From assembly GCA_902628275.1 (NCBI GenBank), contig CACOMI010000005.1, positions 62,001-126,000 of the forward strand: 64,000 bases of DNA, given 5' to 3'. How positions within the stretch are numbered: the stretch's first letter is position 1; the number at the start of each line of letters is the position of its first letter. Shown here piece by piece: positions 47,201 through 55,430 of this stretch. The stretch comes from an uncultured Pelagibacteraceae bacterium. GTDB taxonomy: Bacteria > Pseudomonadota > Alphaproteobacteria > Pelagibacterales > Pelagibacteraceae. The translations under genes were made by a program, and so were the position numbers. A model generated the notes under the pieces. That model did not search any database. It had not been told where the DNA came from and was given only the letters and a program-made list of their open reading frames with translations.

Positions 47201-47617
47201 AAATAAACCAAAAACAGTTCCTGAAAATACGGCAACACCTTTGGAACTCCTTAATAATAATTCAAAATCTACATGTGGATCTGAAAATTCGTCGTTTTCC
47301 AAATACGATAATGATGAAAGTTCTATTATATTTTTATATCCTGATTCATTAAGAGCAAACAAAGGCAGTAAACCTATTGTTTCTCCCATTTTAAAATTTA
47401 TTTGAGTTCCGATTATTGGTTGAGTACCAGATTTTGAGATCTTATCAGCAAATTCTAGTGCACCGCATAAATTTGAGGTATCACATAAACCTAAGGATTT
47501 AATTTTATTTTTCTTAGAATATTCTTGCAAATCATCAATTCTAGCAGCTCCTTCGCAAATTGAATATTGAGTATGGATTTTTAAATGATTAAAATTTTGT
47601 GAAACAGATTCAGACAT
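44201..47617 (-). CDS. dnaE: DNA polymerase III alpha subunit
   Basis: The 1138-residue catalytic subunit of the replicative polymerase. The PHP domain is N-terminal (HLKIHTQYSICEGAARIDDL). Polymerase active-site residues Asp406 and Asp408 lie in PDFDIDFCEDKRDQVFEYL; the block VGPGRGSGAGSLVAWCLSI lies just before. ALYRPGPMSNIP and YGVIIYQEQVMEIAQ follow. A helix-hairpin-helix region and an OB-fold (about 970-1060) make up the C terminus. It starts 8 bases inside lolD. Confidence 0.97.
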   Translation of the reverse strand: MSESVSQNFNHLKIHTQYSICEGAARIDDLQEYSKKNKIKSLGLCDTSNLCGALEFADKISKSGTQPIIGTQINFKMGETIGLLPLFALNESGYKNIIELSSLSYLENDEFSDPHVDFELLLRSSKGVAVFSGTVFGLFGKLFDKGKFSEIDELYNKIKNTFDDRFYLEIQRHNDQNEIGFEKFNLKKSLDLEIPIIATNEVFYLDKEMHEAHDALICIGNKTYVNEKNRLRFTDQHYLKTNSEMSELFADLPEALKNNYNFPLRCSYRPLFSNPILPNISSDKEGNADEILKKDSIDGLKVKFNKIFNLSDEDLENNNSYKEYKNRLNHELSIIVEMKYSSYFLIVADYIKWAKNNDIPVGPGRGSGAGSLVAWCLSITDVDPIKFNLIFERFLNPDRISMPDFDIDFCEDKRDQVFEYLTTKYKDSVAHIITFGKLKARMVIRDVGRVLGLAYGFVDSISKMIPFDPSRPQNLTQCIAGEPRLQKLINDDPRVKKLTDLSLKLEGLNRNVATHAAGVVIADKKLIEVVPLYKDVTADLLLPSTQFDMYSAENAGLIKFDFLGLKTLTVINNTQKLVRKKIKDFDIEKISYEDQKVFDLMSTGKTVGLFQIESAGMREALIQMKPNHIEDIIALVALYRPGPMSNIPIYNDCKHGKQKPDYLHPLLEDILKPTYGVIIYQEQVMEIAQKLSGFTAGQADLLRRAMGKKKRAELEKQKQGFIAGAVKNGIAKDIAAGIFLKIEPFAEYGFNKSHAAAYAIISYQTAFLKTYYPKEFIAASMTMDISNQNKLSEFYEELKRLNIEVVRPDINNCFADFRTIDDKFYYALGGIKAVGYEAISNIVEERILNGKFESIHDFINRVNPKDINKLQLEGLVKAGVFDNLNPNRQALYNSIPAIIAKSKNIFDNKSANQIDLFSEDESAQDDILIKIEDWKFEERLSKEFESVGFFISDHPLNQFTEIFNDYKITNYSNFISKDDLKDSNIAATLLKVQERKTVKGNSYAVLKLTDLSSVFELFIFSDVLELNREILKEGSSLILTLFKNTSNDDNRLTRINVQKIASLKDLFNSPISEVSFKLNSEVQMQKISTILKDDGKTIVNINLNSGDNILKFRLKNTRKLDRKTLNLLRNQEIHAIIN

Positions 47618-48287
47618 TAGATGATTTTATACTACCATCTCTCATCTCCAATAGATAATCTGCTTTTTTTGCAAAAAATCTATTATGAGTTGCAAAAATA
47701 ATTATTCTGTCTGATCTTTTTTGATTGTTTAAAAGTTTAAAAATATCTTTAGCCGTATTCATATCTAAACTTCCAGTTGGTTCATCAGCTAAAATAATTT
47801 GAGGATCATTAATAATTGCTCTTGCTATTGCAACTCTTTGAGCTTCACCTCCAGAAAGTTGCGAGGGAAAATGATTTAATCTGTTTGAAAGTCCAATTTT
47901 TTTTAATAATTTTTCAGCTTTAGATAATGCTAATTTTTTGTCATTACTAAGAGATAAAGAAGCAAAATAAACGTTTTCTAATGCTGTAAAATCAGATAGG
48001 AGATTATTTTCTTGGTAAACAATACCTATTCTTTTAGATCTAAATAAATCATTTTTTTCATTTTGACTGAAATTTATCTCATGATTATCAAACTTAATAG
48101 TACCAGATGTTGGTTTATCAATTAATGAAATTAAATTAAGTAAAGTTGATTTTCCAGATCCAGAGGGTCCCATTATTGAGTAAGTTTTACCTAACCTAAA
48201 TTTTCTAGATAGACCTCTTAATACATTAATTTTTTTTTCTGTAGTAAAACTTTTTTGTATATTAATTAATTCTAAAAAATTATTCAT
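47610..48287 (-). CDS. lolD: Lipoprotein-releasing system ATP-binding protein LolD
   Basis: A 225-residue ABC ATPase that drives release of lipoproteins from the inner membrane for transfer to LolA. Walker A is GPSGSGKST, the signature [15 protein letters not shown], and Walker B IILADEPTGSLD. It overlaps lolC upstream and dnaE downstream by 8 bases each. Confidence 0.95.
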   Translation of the reverse strand: MNNFLELINIQKSFTTEKKINVLRGLSRKFRLGKTYSIMGPSGSGKSTLLNLISLIDKPTSGTIKFDNHEINFSQNEKNDLFRSKRIGIVYQENNLLSDFTALENVYFASLSLSNDKKLALSKAEKLLKKIGLSNRLNHFPSQLSGGEAQRVAIARAIINDPQIILADEPTGSLDMNTAKDIFKLLNNQKRSDRIIIFATHNRFFAKKADYLLEMRDGSIKSSNV

Positions 48288-49491
48288 ACTTCAGTGATTT
48301 AATAGGATCCATATTTGCAGCTTTAAGCGCTGGAAATATAGAAACTACTATTGTTATTAATATTGAACATATTGTTATAATTATTATAGAATTAATATTT
48401 ATTTCTGAGGGCATCTTGCTTAAAAAATATATTTCCTCAGGAAATAAACTAATATTAAAAGTAGAGCTTAAAAATTGTCTAATGTTTTCTATATAAATTG
48501 AGAATGTTACACCTAAAAAAATTCCAAAAATTGTTGCTGAAGTTCCAATTGAAACACCAACTAGGAAAAATATTTTAACAATTGATTTATTTAAAACTCC
48601 AATAGATTTTAAAATTGCAATATCTCGAGTTTTATTTTTAACTAAAATTGTTAATCCTGAAATAATATTAAAGGCAGCAACAATAATTATTAAAGATAAA
48701 ATAATAAACATTACATTTCTCTCAACTTTAAGTGCTGAAAATAACGAGCTATTCATGTCAGCCCATGTATATACGAATGCATCAGGATATAATTTCGTCA
48801 AATTTTCTTTATGATATTCAATATTTTTTGGATCTTTAAAATAATACTCGGTAAATCTATCATCTATATTTTTATCAAAAAAATCTTCTAAAGTATTTAA
48901 ATTTATATACGCAATATTTTCATCATATTCAGATAATCCACTATCAAATATTGAGCTTATGAGAAATAATTTTTGTTTTGGTAAAGATCCAACTAACGTT
49001 TGAACGCCTGAGGGTGAGGTAATCGAAACCTCATCTCCAATATCTAGTCCTAAAATATTACTTAAATCTCGACCAATAGAAATTGTATTTTCATTTAAAT
49101 TTTTAGAACCAAAAAAACTGTCATTATTAGAAATTTCTAGATCTTTAAAATCATTTTCTAAATAACCTTTCAGTAGAATTCCTTTGGTACCATTTTTATG
49201 AAAAATAACTGCTTCTCCGTCATTTGATAATATAACTTTAGCAAAATCTTTTTCTGTCATAAAAACAAGTGGTTTATCGTAAGGTTTGACAACCGCATGA
49301 GCATTAAAGCCAACTATCTTATCAATTAATTCTGTTCTAAATCCATTCATGACAGACATCACAATAATAAGAACTGCAACACCAAGGCTTATGCCAATAA
49401 AAGAAAAAATTGATATAACATTCAAAAAACCATCTTTTTTTCTGGCTTTTAAAAATCTAAAAGTAATTTCTTTTTCTAAAGTAGAAATCAA
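48280..49491 (-). CDS. lolC: Lipoprotein-releasing system permease LolC/LolE
   Basis: A 403-residue inner-membrane permease of the lipoprotein exporter. The N-terminal family block is NVISIFSFIGISLGVAVLII followed by VMSVMNGFRTELIDKIVGFN. A large periplasmic domain follows (about 45-265), then three membrane segments with LKSIGVLNKSIVKIF, ending KAANMDPIKSLKYE. A single permease gene probably serves both the LolC and LolE roles, as in other alphaproteobacteria (LolF-like). It overlaps proS by 4 bases. Confidence 0.93.
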   Translation of the reverse strand: MISTLEKEITFRFLKARKKDGFLNVISIFSFIGISLGVAVLIIVMSVMNGFRTELIDKIVGFNAHAVVKPYDKPLVFMTEKDFAKVILSNDGEAVIFHKNGTKGILLKGYLENDFKDLEISNNDSFFGSKNLNENTISIGRDLSNILGLDIGDEVSITSPSGVQTLVGSLPKQKLFLISSIFDSGLSEYDENIAYINLNTLEDFFDKNIDDRFTEYYFKDPKNIEYHKENLTKLYPDAFVYTWADMNSSLFSALKVERNVMFIILSLIIIVAAFNIISGLTILVKNKTRDIAILKSIGVLNKSIVKIFFLVGVSIGTSATIFGIFLGVTFSIYIENIRQFLSSTFNISLFPEEIYFLSKMPSEININSIIIITICSILITIVVSIFPALKAANMDPIKSLKYE

Positions 49492-50822
49492 ATTGAATTT
49501 TTTTGTTTAGTTATAATTTCTATAATTTTATTTAATGGTAAATTTTGAGTTTCACCACCAGTTTCCTTGAACTCTAATAAATCACCCTCACTTTTCTTAC
49601 CAATAATAATTTGATACGGAGCACCAATTAAATTCATTTTTTTAATTTTTGATGAGAAATTCTCGTCTGTATCATCAATGATTGCATCAATATTATTTTT
49701 GAGAAATTCTATATTAATATTATTTGCTTTATCTAAAGCAGAGGTGTCATTTTTATTTATCATAGGCATCAAAGCAATATCATAAGGAGCAACAGACAAT
49801 GGCCATTTCATGATTTCATTTTTGTCATCATATTTAGCCTCAATTATAGCCCCTACTAGCCTTGATACGCCAATTCCATAAGAACCCATTTTAACAAAAT
49901 CTTTTTTTCCTCCCGGTAAATCAACAGATGCTCCCATTGGTTTTGAATACTTGTCACCGAAATAAAATATATGGCCAACTTCTATACCTTTTGTAATCAA
50001 TTGATTTTCCTTAGAAACAATTTTTTCAAACTCATCTTTATTGAACTTTTCATCAGTTACAGCATAAAACTGTTCATATTTTTTTCTCATATTCTCTAAT
50101 GATTTTTTTTCTAGTTTAGTATCAGCGCTATCAAGATCAAAAATTCTTTTATCAGTGAAAATTTTACTTTCTCCTGTATCAGCAAGAATAATAAATTCAT
50201 GAGATAAATTTCCACCAATAGGTCCTGTATCAGCAGCCATTGGTATTGCTGTTAAAGATAATCTTTTAAATGTTCTTAAATATGAAAGAAAAAATTTATT
50301 ATATGAATAAAACGCTTCTTCATCTGAAATATCAAATGAATAAGCATCTTTCATATAGAATTCTCGACCACGCATAATTCCAAATCTTGGTCTTATTTCA
50401 TCTCTAAACTTCCATTGTATATGATACATCAGCTGAGGTAATGATTTGTAAGATTTTATTGATGACCTAAAAATTTCTGTAACTTGCTCCTCATTAGTTG
50501 GGCCATATAACATTTCTCTATTTTGACGATCAGTTATTCTAAGCATTTCCTCACCATAATCTTCATAACGCCCACTTTCTTTCCAAATTTCACTGGATTG
50601 AATTGTTGGCATTAATATTTCTTGAGCTCCAATTTTATTTTGTTCTTGTCTAACAATATCTTCTATTTTTTTCATCACCTTAAAACCTAAGGGTAACCAT
50701 GAGTAAATACCTGCAGAAGCTTGTTTTATCATTCCTACTCTCAACATTAATTGATGAGATTTAATTTTTGCTTCTGAAGGATTATTTTTTAATATTGGTA
50801 TAAATGAATTTGATAAAAGCAT
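49488..50822 (-). CDS. proS: Prolyl-tRNA synthetase (short form)
   Basis: A 444-residue class II synthetase that charges tRNA-Pro. Motif 1 surrounds GIYSWLPLGFKVMKKIEDIV; motif 2 has FRDEIRPRFGIMRGREFYMK; motif 3 has GSYGIGVSRLVGAIIE. An anticodon-binding domain forms the C terminus. The ~180-residue editing insertion found in E. coli ProS is missing, as in other alphaproteobacterial enzymes. It starts one base after the DUF1467 gene. Confidence 0.96.
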   Translation of the reverse strand: MLLSNSFIPILKNNPSEAKIKSHQLMLRVGMIKQASAGIYSWLPLGFKVMKKIEDIVRQEQNKIGAQEILMPTIQSSEIWKESGRYEDYGEEMLRITDRQNREMLYGPTNEEQVTEIFRSSIKSYKSLPQLMYHIQWKFRDEIRPRFGIMRGREFYMKDAYSFDISDEEAFYSYNKFFLSYLRTFKRLSLTAIPMAADTGPIGGNLSHEFIILADTGESKIFTDKRIFDLDSADTKLEKKSLENMRKKYEQFYAVTDEKFNKDEFEKIVSKENQLITKGIEVGHIFYFGDKYSKPMGASVDLPGGKKDFVKMGSYGIGVSRLVGAIIEAKYDDKNEIMKWPLSVAPYDIALMPMINKNDTSALDKANNINIEFLKNNIDAIIDDTDENFSSKIKKMNLIGAPYQIIIGKKSEGDLLEFKETGGETQNLPLNKIIEIITKQKNSI

Positions 50823-50823
50823 C

Positions 50824-51069
50824 TTAATTGATCATATTTCTTAAATTTAAATATTCAAATTTAATTAATAGGTAAATTATAATAAAAATGACAGTAGTAA
50901 TTCCAGTACAATATAAGAATTTTTTCAACATTTTTGGATTTTCAGGTGATCCGGGATCCTCACCATCAATTTTTACAATCTTTGTCCGATTTACGTCAAT
51001 TGGTAAAATAGCAAAGAACACTATCCACCATATAATTATATAGATGATAGCTAACCCTGTTACACTCAT
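50824..51069 (-). CDS. DUF1467 small membrane protein
   Basis: An 81-residue protein with two membrane segments (about residues 5-23 and 53-70) joined by a loop with FFAILPIDVNRTK and DGEDPGSPENPKMLKK. This is the DUF1467 pattern, a family largely confined to alphaproteobacteria and usually next to rnj and proS. Its function is unknown. Its ATG shares a base with the rnj stop. Confidence 0.85.
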   Translation of the reverse strand: MSVTGLAIIYIIIWWIVFFAILPIDVNRTKIVKIDGEDPGSPENPKMLKKFLYCTGITTVIFIIIYLLIKFEYLNLRNMIN

Positions 51070-52727
51070 TAAATTCTTACTAAATTTATATTGGTAAAAG
51101 GTTTTTTTCCTGTTCTCTCTTTAGAAAATTTTCTACAAGCAATTTTTAATGCATCAATTAAATTGTGTTCTTGTTGCTTACTTCCAACTTTAAAAGTTCT
51201 TGATATTATTTCGATCTCCTCTACCAAACCATAAGTGAACTCCTCTTGATCTTCAATTGGTAGACCTCTAAATGAAAGTATTGGCTCATTGTGGATATTG
51301 CCTTTAGGAGTGATCATAATCGTAACTTCCAAATAACCGTTGGCGCTTAAGTTTTTTCTATCTTTAATTGATTGTGAGTCGGGATCGACACTTACATTTC
51401 CATCTAAATAAAGCCTTCCACATGGAGCTTTATCGTATACTTCAGGTTTATCTCCTGGAAAAAGTTTAACTATATCACCATTTTCAACTTGAACTGGGTG
51501 GGGAACTTGCATTTCTCTAGCAAAGCTTATGTGCTCAATCATATGTCTGTGTTCACCATGAACTGGTATTACACATTTTGGTTTAACCCATTGATACATC
51601 TCTTTTAAGTCTTCTCTGTTAGGATGACCAGACACATGGACAAATTCATTCTCTTCGGAAATTACTTCTATACCGTCTTTAACTAGTTGATTATGAAGTT
51701 TGTAAAGTTTTTTCTCATTACCTGGAATAATTTTAGATGAGAATATTACAGCATCACCTTGTTCAATAAAAACATCAGGATGTATATAGCTAGAAATTCT
51801 CATCATTGCACCCATTGGTTCACCCTGACTACCTGTACACAAATATACAATCTTCTCTCTAGAGAAATTTTTTGCTTCACGAGCATCAATCGGTTCAATG
51901 GTATTTTTTAAATACCCACATTGTCTTGCAGCCTTATAAATTCGATGCATTGATCTTCCAACTAATGAAATTTGTCTACCGGTTTGCTCTGCACAATAAA
52001 ATGCTGTTTCCATTCTTGCTACATTTGATGCAAAAGAAGTTATGATTATTCTTTTTTTTAATCTAGACATTATGTTTAACATACTTTTCCTAACATCTAG
52101 TTCAGATCCTGCTTTACCTGCGCTCATTACGTTTGTAGAGTCACAGATCATTGCTAAAACACCTTCATCACCTATCTCTTTTAATCTTTTTTCATTTGTT
52201 TTATCACCAACCAATGGGTCTGGATCAACTTTCCAATCACCTGTATGCAAGATAGAACCAACTGGAGTTTGAATTCTTAAACCATTAGGCTCAAGTATAG
52301 AATGAGTTAAAGTTATATATTCAATTTCAAATGGATCTAATGAAACTTTACCATTTAGCTCTACAATTTTTAAATCATTAGTGATATCAATTTGTTTCTC
52401 TTTAAACTTTTCTCTAATTAATAGTGCTGTAAATGGTGTTGCAAATATTTTACATTTAAGCTTTGGCCATAAATGTGTAATTGCACCAATATGATCTTCG
52501 TGCGCATGAGTTACAACAATCCCCAATAAATTATCTTTTCTTTCTACAATAAATCCTGGATCTGGATATATCAAATCAACTCCGGGAATAGTATCATCTG
52601 CAAATGTTACACCTATATCAACCATAATCCATTTATGATCACTAGGTTGTCCATAACCAAACAAATTCATGTTCATGCCTATTTCACCTGATCCTCCTAA
52701 GGGACAAAATAATAGTTCGTCTTTCAT
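51069..52727 (-). CDS. rnj: Ribonuclease J
   Basis: A 552-residue metallo-beta-lactamase/beta-CASP nuclease of RNA processing and decay. The metal site HAHEDH is at residues 74-79, with further ligands in LTHSILEPNG and HTGDWKVD. The beta-CASP part contains SFASNVARMETAFYCAEQ, YLCTGSQGEPMGAM and VHVSGHPNREDLKEM. It acts as 5'-exonuclease and endonuclease in this family. It starts one base after coaX. Confidence 0.95.
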   Translation of the reverse strand: MKDELLFCPLGGSGEIGMNMNLFGYGQPSDHKWIMVDIGVTFADDTIPGVDLIYPDPGFIVERKDNLLGIVVTHAHEDHIGAITHLWPKLKCKIFATPFTALLIREKFKEKQIDITNDLKIVELNGKVSLDPFEIEYITLTHSILEPNGLRIQTPVGSILHTGDWKVDPDPLVGDKTNEKRLKEIGDEGVLAMICDSTNVMSAGKAGSELDVRKSMLNIMSRLKKRIIITSFASNVARMETAFYCAEQTGRQISLVGRSMHRIYKAARQCGYLKNTIEPIDAREAKNFSREKIVYLCTGSQGEPMGAMMRISSYIHPDVFIEQGDAVIFSSKIIPGNEKKLYKLHNQLVKDGIEVISEENEFVHVSGHPNREDLKEMYQWVKPKCVIPVHGEHRHMIEHISFAREMQVPHPVQVENGDIVKLFPGDKPEVYDKAPCGRLYLDGNVSVDPDSQSIKDRKNLSANGYLEVTIMITPKGNIHNEPILSFRGLPIEDQEEFTYGLVEEIEIISRTFKVGSKQQEHNLIDALKIACRKFSKERTGKKPFTNINLVRI

Positions 52728-52728
52728 G

Positions 52729-53475
52729 TTATTTTATTAATTTTGAAATCTTTATTAGACCTTTAATTGTAATATCTTGATTTTGACTTGCTTTCGTTTT
52801 AATTGAATTTTTAAATAAATTTGAAAATCCACCAGTAATAATTACCTTAAAAGATCTTCTAGTTTCTTTCTTAATTAAATTAATAATATTGTCAATTAAA
52901 CCTGCATAACCCCAAAAAAAGCCTGATCTTACAGCACTTATTGTATTTTTGCCGATGACTTTATTTACTTTTTTTAAATCTATTTTTGGAATTAAAGATG
53001 CTTTATAGGATAATGTATTGAGAGATAACCTCACACCAGGGGCAATTATACCTCCATAATAAGTATCTTTAATAAGAACATCAAAAGTTGTTGCCGTTCC
53101 AAAATCTAAAATAATAAAATTATTTTTATTATTCATAAGACCGATGGCATTGGTAATTCTATCTGAGCCTACTTGTTTATAGTCTACTTTAATTTTTATA
53201 AGTGATTTTAAATTTAGGTTTTTTACTTCTAAACATTTTGATGTAACTTTTTTTGATAAAAATTTTTTAATTAAGTTAAATGTATCGGGTACAACACTAC
53301 AAAATAAAACTTTTTTTATTTTATTTAATCTAATTTTTTTTTTTTTAAAGAGATTATTAAGTTTTTTATTATTTATAGATTTTGACAAAAAGGTAAATTT
53401 TTTTAAAATTTTGTTTCTTTTAGAAACAATATAAACTTTTGTTTCGGTATTACCAATATCACCTAGAATATACAT
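52729..53475 (-). CDS. coaX: Type III pantothenate kinase
   Basis: A 248-residue CoaX kinase for the first step of coenzyme A synthesis. The phosphate-binding loop is LGDIGNTETKVYIV near the N terminus; VGSDRITNAIGL and ILDFGTATTFDVL follow, then GGIIAPGVRLSLNTLSYKAS. ITGGFSNLF lies near the end. It overlaps birA upstream by one base. Placement between birA and rnj is standard for alphaproteobacteria. Confidence 0.95.
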   Translation of the reverse strand: MYILGDIGNTETKVYIVSKRNKILKKFTFLSKSINNKKLNNLFKKKKIRLNKIKKVLFCSVVPDTFNLIKKFLSKKVTSKCLEVKNLNLKSLIKIKVDYKQVGSDRITNAIGLMNNKNNFIILDFGTATTFDVLIKDTYYGGIIAPGVRLSLNTLSYKASLIPKIDLKKVNKVIGKNTISAVRSGFFWGYAGLIDNIINLIKKETRRSFKVIITGGFSNLFKNSIKTKASQNQDITIKGLIKISKLIK

Positions 53476-54011
53476 TATATAATTTTATATAATTTAGATA
53501 AACTTTTTTCAAAAAGATCTTTAAGTTTATTTTCAACACTTAATTTACTAATACTTATTTTAGTTACTTCTTGCAAGTTTGTAGCAGGATAATTTTTGAT
53601 ATACGGATTTTTTATTATATTTATACCAATACCAGTGATTAAAAACTTTTTTTTATTAAAAAAAATAATTTCTTGTAAAATTCCACTTATTTTTTTTTTA
53701 CCAACTAAAAGATCATTTGGTTTTTTAAATATTATTTTTTTTTTTGTAAATGTAGAGAGTAATTTTTTTACTAAAAGGCAATTAATTTTAGTTATATTAT
53801 TTATTGATAAATTTGTTTTATCTAATTCATTAAAAAAAGAGACAAATAAATTTCCTTTTGATGAAACCCATTTTCTTCCATACTGTCCTCTACCATTTGA
53901 CTGTGTTTCAGCAATAATCATACCCATATTGTATTTGTTTTTTTTAATAATTCTTATAGCAGTATTATTGGTGCTTTTTACTCTTTTAAATTTAAACTTT
54001 TTGAGTCCCAT
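53475..54011 (-). CDS. birA: Biotin--[acetyl-CoA-carboxylase] ligase, short form
   Basis: A 178-residue biotin-protein ligase. The biotinyl-AMP loop is QSNGRGQYGRKWVSSKGNLF (residues 38 on); KPNDLLVGKKKISGILQE and GIGINI mark the rest of the catalytic domain. The chain ends shortly after, so the small C-terminal domain of other BirA proteins appears shortened or absent. There is no N-terminal DNA-binding domain. It adds biotin to acetyl-CoA carboxylase. It overlaps nuoN by one base. Confidence 0.9.
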   Translation of the reverse strand: MGLKKFKFKRVKSTNNTAIRIIKKNKYNMGMIIAETQSNGRGQYGRKWVSSKGNLFVSFFNELDKTNLSINNITKINCLLVKKLLSTFTKKKIIFKKPNDLLVGKKKISGILQEIIFFNKKKFLITGIGINIIKNPYIKNYPATNLQEVTKISISKLSVENKLKDLFEKSLSKLYKII

Positions 54012-55429
54012 TAAATTATATTAATTCTTGAAACAACTTCTACTAACTGGCTTGGAAATATAAAATAAAAAAGAATTAAAATTGTCGAAAACGTAAGTGA
54101 AAATTTTAACCATAGGCTATGATCAGTATCATATTTATCTTTTTCTTTATCAAAATAAATTATTTTTATAATTCTTAAATAATAAAAAGCTGCAACTACG
54201 GTTGATAATAATCCCACTATAGCTAAAAAATACATTGATTGTTCTAATACAGCTTTAAAAACATAAAATTTTGCAAAGAAGCCGGCGAGGGGCGGTATTC
54301 CTGCTAAAGAGAATAAAATTAATAACAAACATAGAGACAATAAAGGGTGATTTTTTGATAGCCCAGAAAGATCGTCAATATCCTCATAATATTGATCTTT
54401 TCTTCTTAACATTAATAAGCAAGAGAAAAGAGCTAAATTCATAACTACATATATAGATATGTATGTTATTGAACTTTGAATTCCTTCATTTGATGCCGTA
54501 GCTAATCCTGCCAATGTATAACCAATGTGTCCAATTGAACTATAGGCTACTAATCTTTTAAGATTAGTTTGACCAATTGCTGCAACTGCTCCAAAAACCA
54601 TAGAGGCTATTGATAAGAACACTACTATCATTTGCCATTGATCTATTAAATTTAAAAAAGGTACGTATAAAAATCTTATAAACACAGTCAAAGCAGCTAC
54701 TTTTGGCACTATAGTAAAAAATAAAGTCACAGTTGTTGGAGATCCTTCATAAACATCAGGTGCCCACATATGAAATGGAACTGCAGAAATTTTAAAAGCT
54801 AAACCAACTAAAATAAATACAATACCAAATGTTAGGACATACTCATTTGAACTTAGTTGATTTGATATTATATCAAAATTTGTCGAACCAGAAAAACCAT
54901 AAACCAAAGAACATCCATATAACAATAACCCAGATGATAATGCACTTAAAACAAAATATTTCAAACCAGCCTCAGATGATTTTAATTGATCTCTGTTATA
55001 AGTAGCTAACACGTATAGAGCTAATGACTGTAATTCTAAGCCCATATAAAAAACAATTAAATCATTTGAGCTAATCATAATCATCATACCAAGAATAGAG
55101 CTCAAGATAAGAATTGGGTATTCTATATTATATATCTTAAATATTTTTAAATATGATGATGAAATAACTAATACTAGAAAGCCTCCTATTAAAGTAATGA
55201 TTTTCATTAAAGAAGACATATGATCAATTATAATACTCTCATTAAATAAAGTTTCTCTAGTTACAGAGAAAGTTTCGTTAATTGTTATTATTCCTGTAAT
55301 TAGAATTACAAATAAGGATAAGTTAAAAGTTATTTTTGAGCTATCTTTTTTAAATACACCCAAAGTAAGAAGAAACATAATTGAAAGCGAAATAAAAATT
55401 TCTGGTAATATTAAATTTAAATTTTCCAT
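54011..55429 (-). CDS. nuoN: NADH-quinone oxidoreductase subunit N
   Basis: A 472-residue proton-pumping membrane subunit of complex I, antiporter-like. Key parts: YMGLELQSLALYVLATYNR with the conserved Glu, ALSSGLLLYGCSLVYG, and FKISAVPFHMWAPDVYEGSP with the central Lys and the HMWAPD motif. TNLKRLVAYSSIGHIGY follows. It is the last nuo gene; one base separates it from nuoM. Confidence 0.97.
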   Translation of the reverse strand: MENLNLILPEIFISLSIMFLLTLGVFKKDSSKITFNLSLFVILITGIITINETFSVTRETLFNESIIIDHMSSLMKIITLIGGFLVLVISSSYLKIFKIYNIEYPILILSSILGMMIMISSNDLIVFYMGLELQSLALYVLATYNRDQLKSSEAGLKYFVLSALSSGLLLYGCSLVYGFSGSTNFDIISNQLSSNEYVLTFGIVFILVGLAFKISAVPFHMWAPDVYEGSPTTVTLFFTIVPKVAALTVFIRFLYVPFLNLIDQWQMIVVFLSIASMVFGAVAAIGQTNLKRLVAYSSIGHIGYTLAGLATASNEGIQSSITYISIYVVMNLALFSCLLMLRRKDQYYEDIDDLSGLSKNHPLLSLCLLLILFSLAGIPPLAGFFAKFYVFKAVLEQSMYFLAIVGLLSTVVAAFYYLRIIKIIYFDKEKDKYDTDHSLWLKFSLTFSTILILFYFIFPSQLVEVVSRINII

Positions 55430-55430
55430 A

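Noticed and set aside
53596-54024. A 142-codon open frame on the plus strand
   Set aside because: It lies wholly antisense to birA, is made of Phe/Ile/Leu-rich runs that come from A-rich codons on the other strand, and has no recognisable family pattern.
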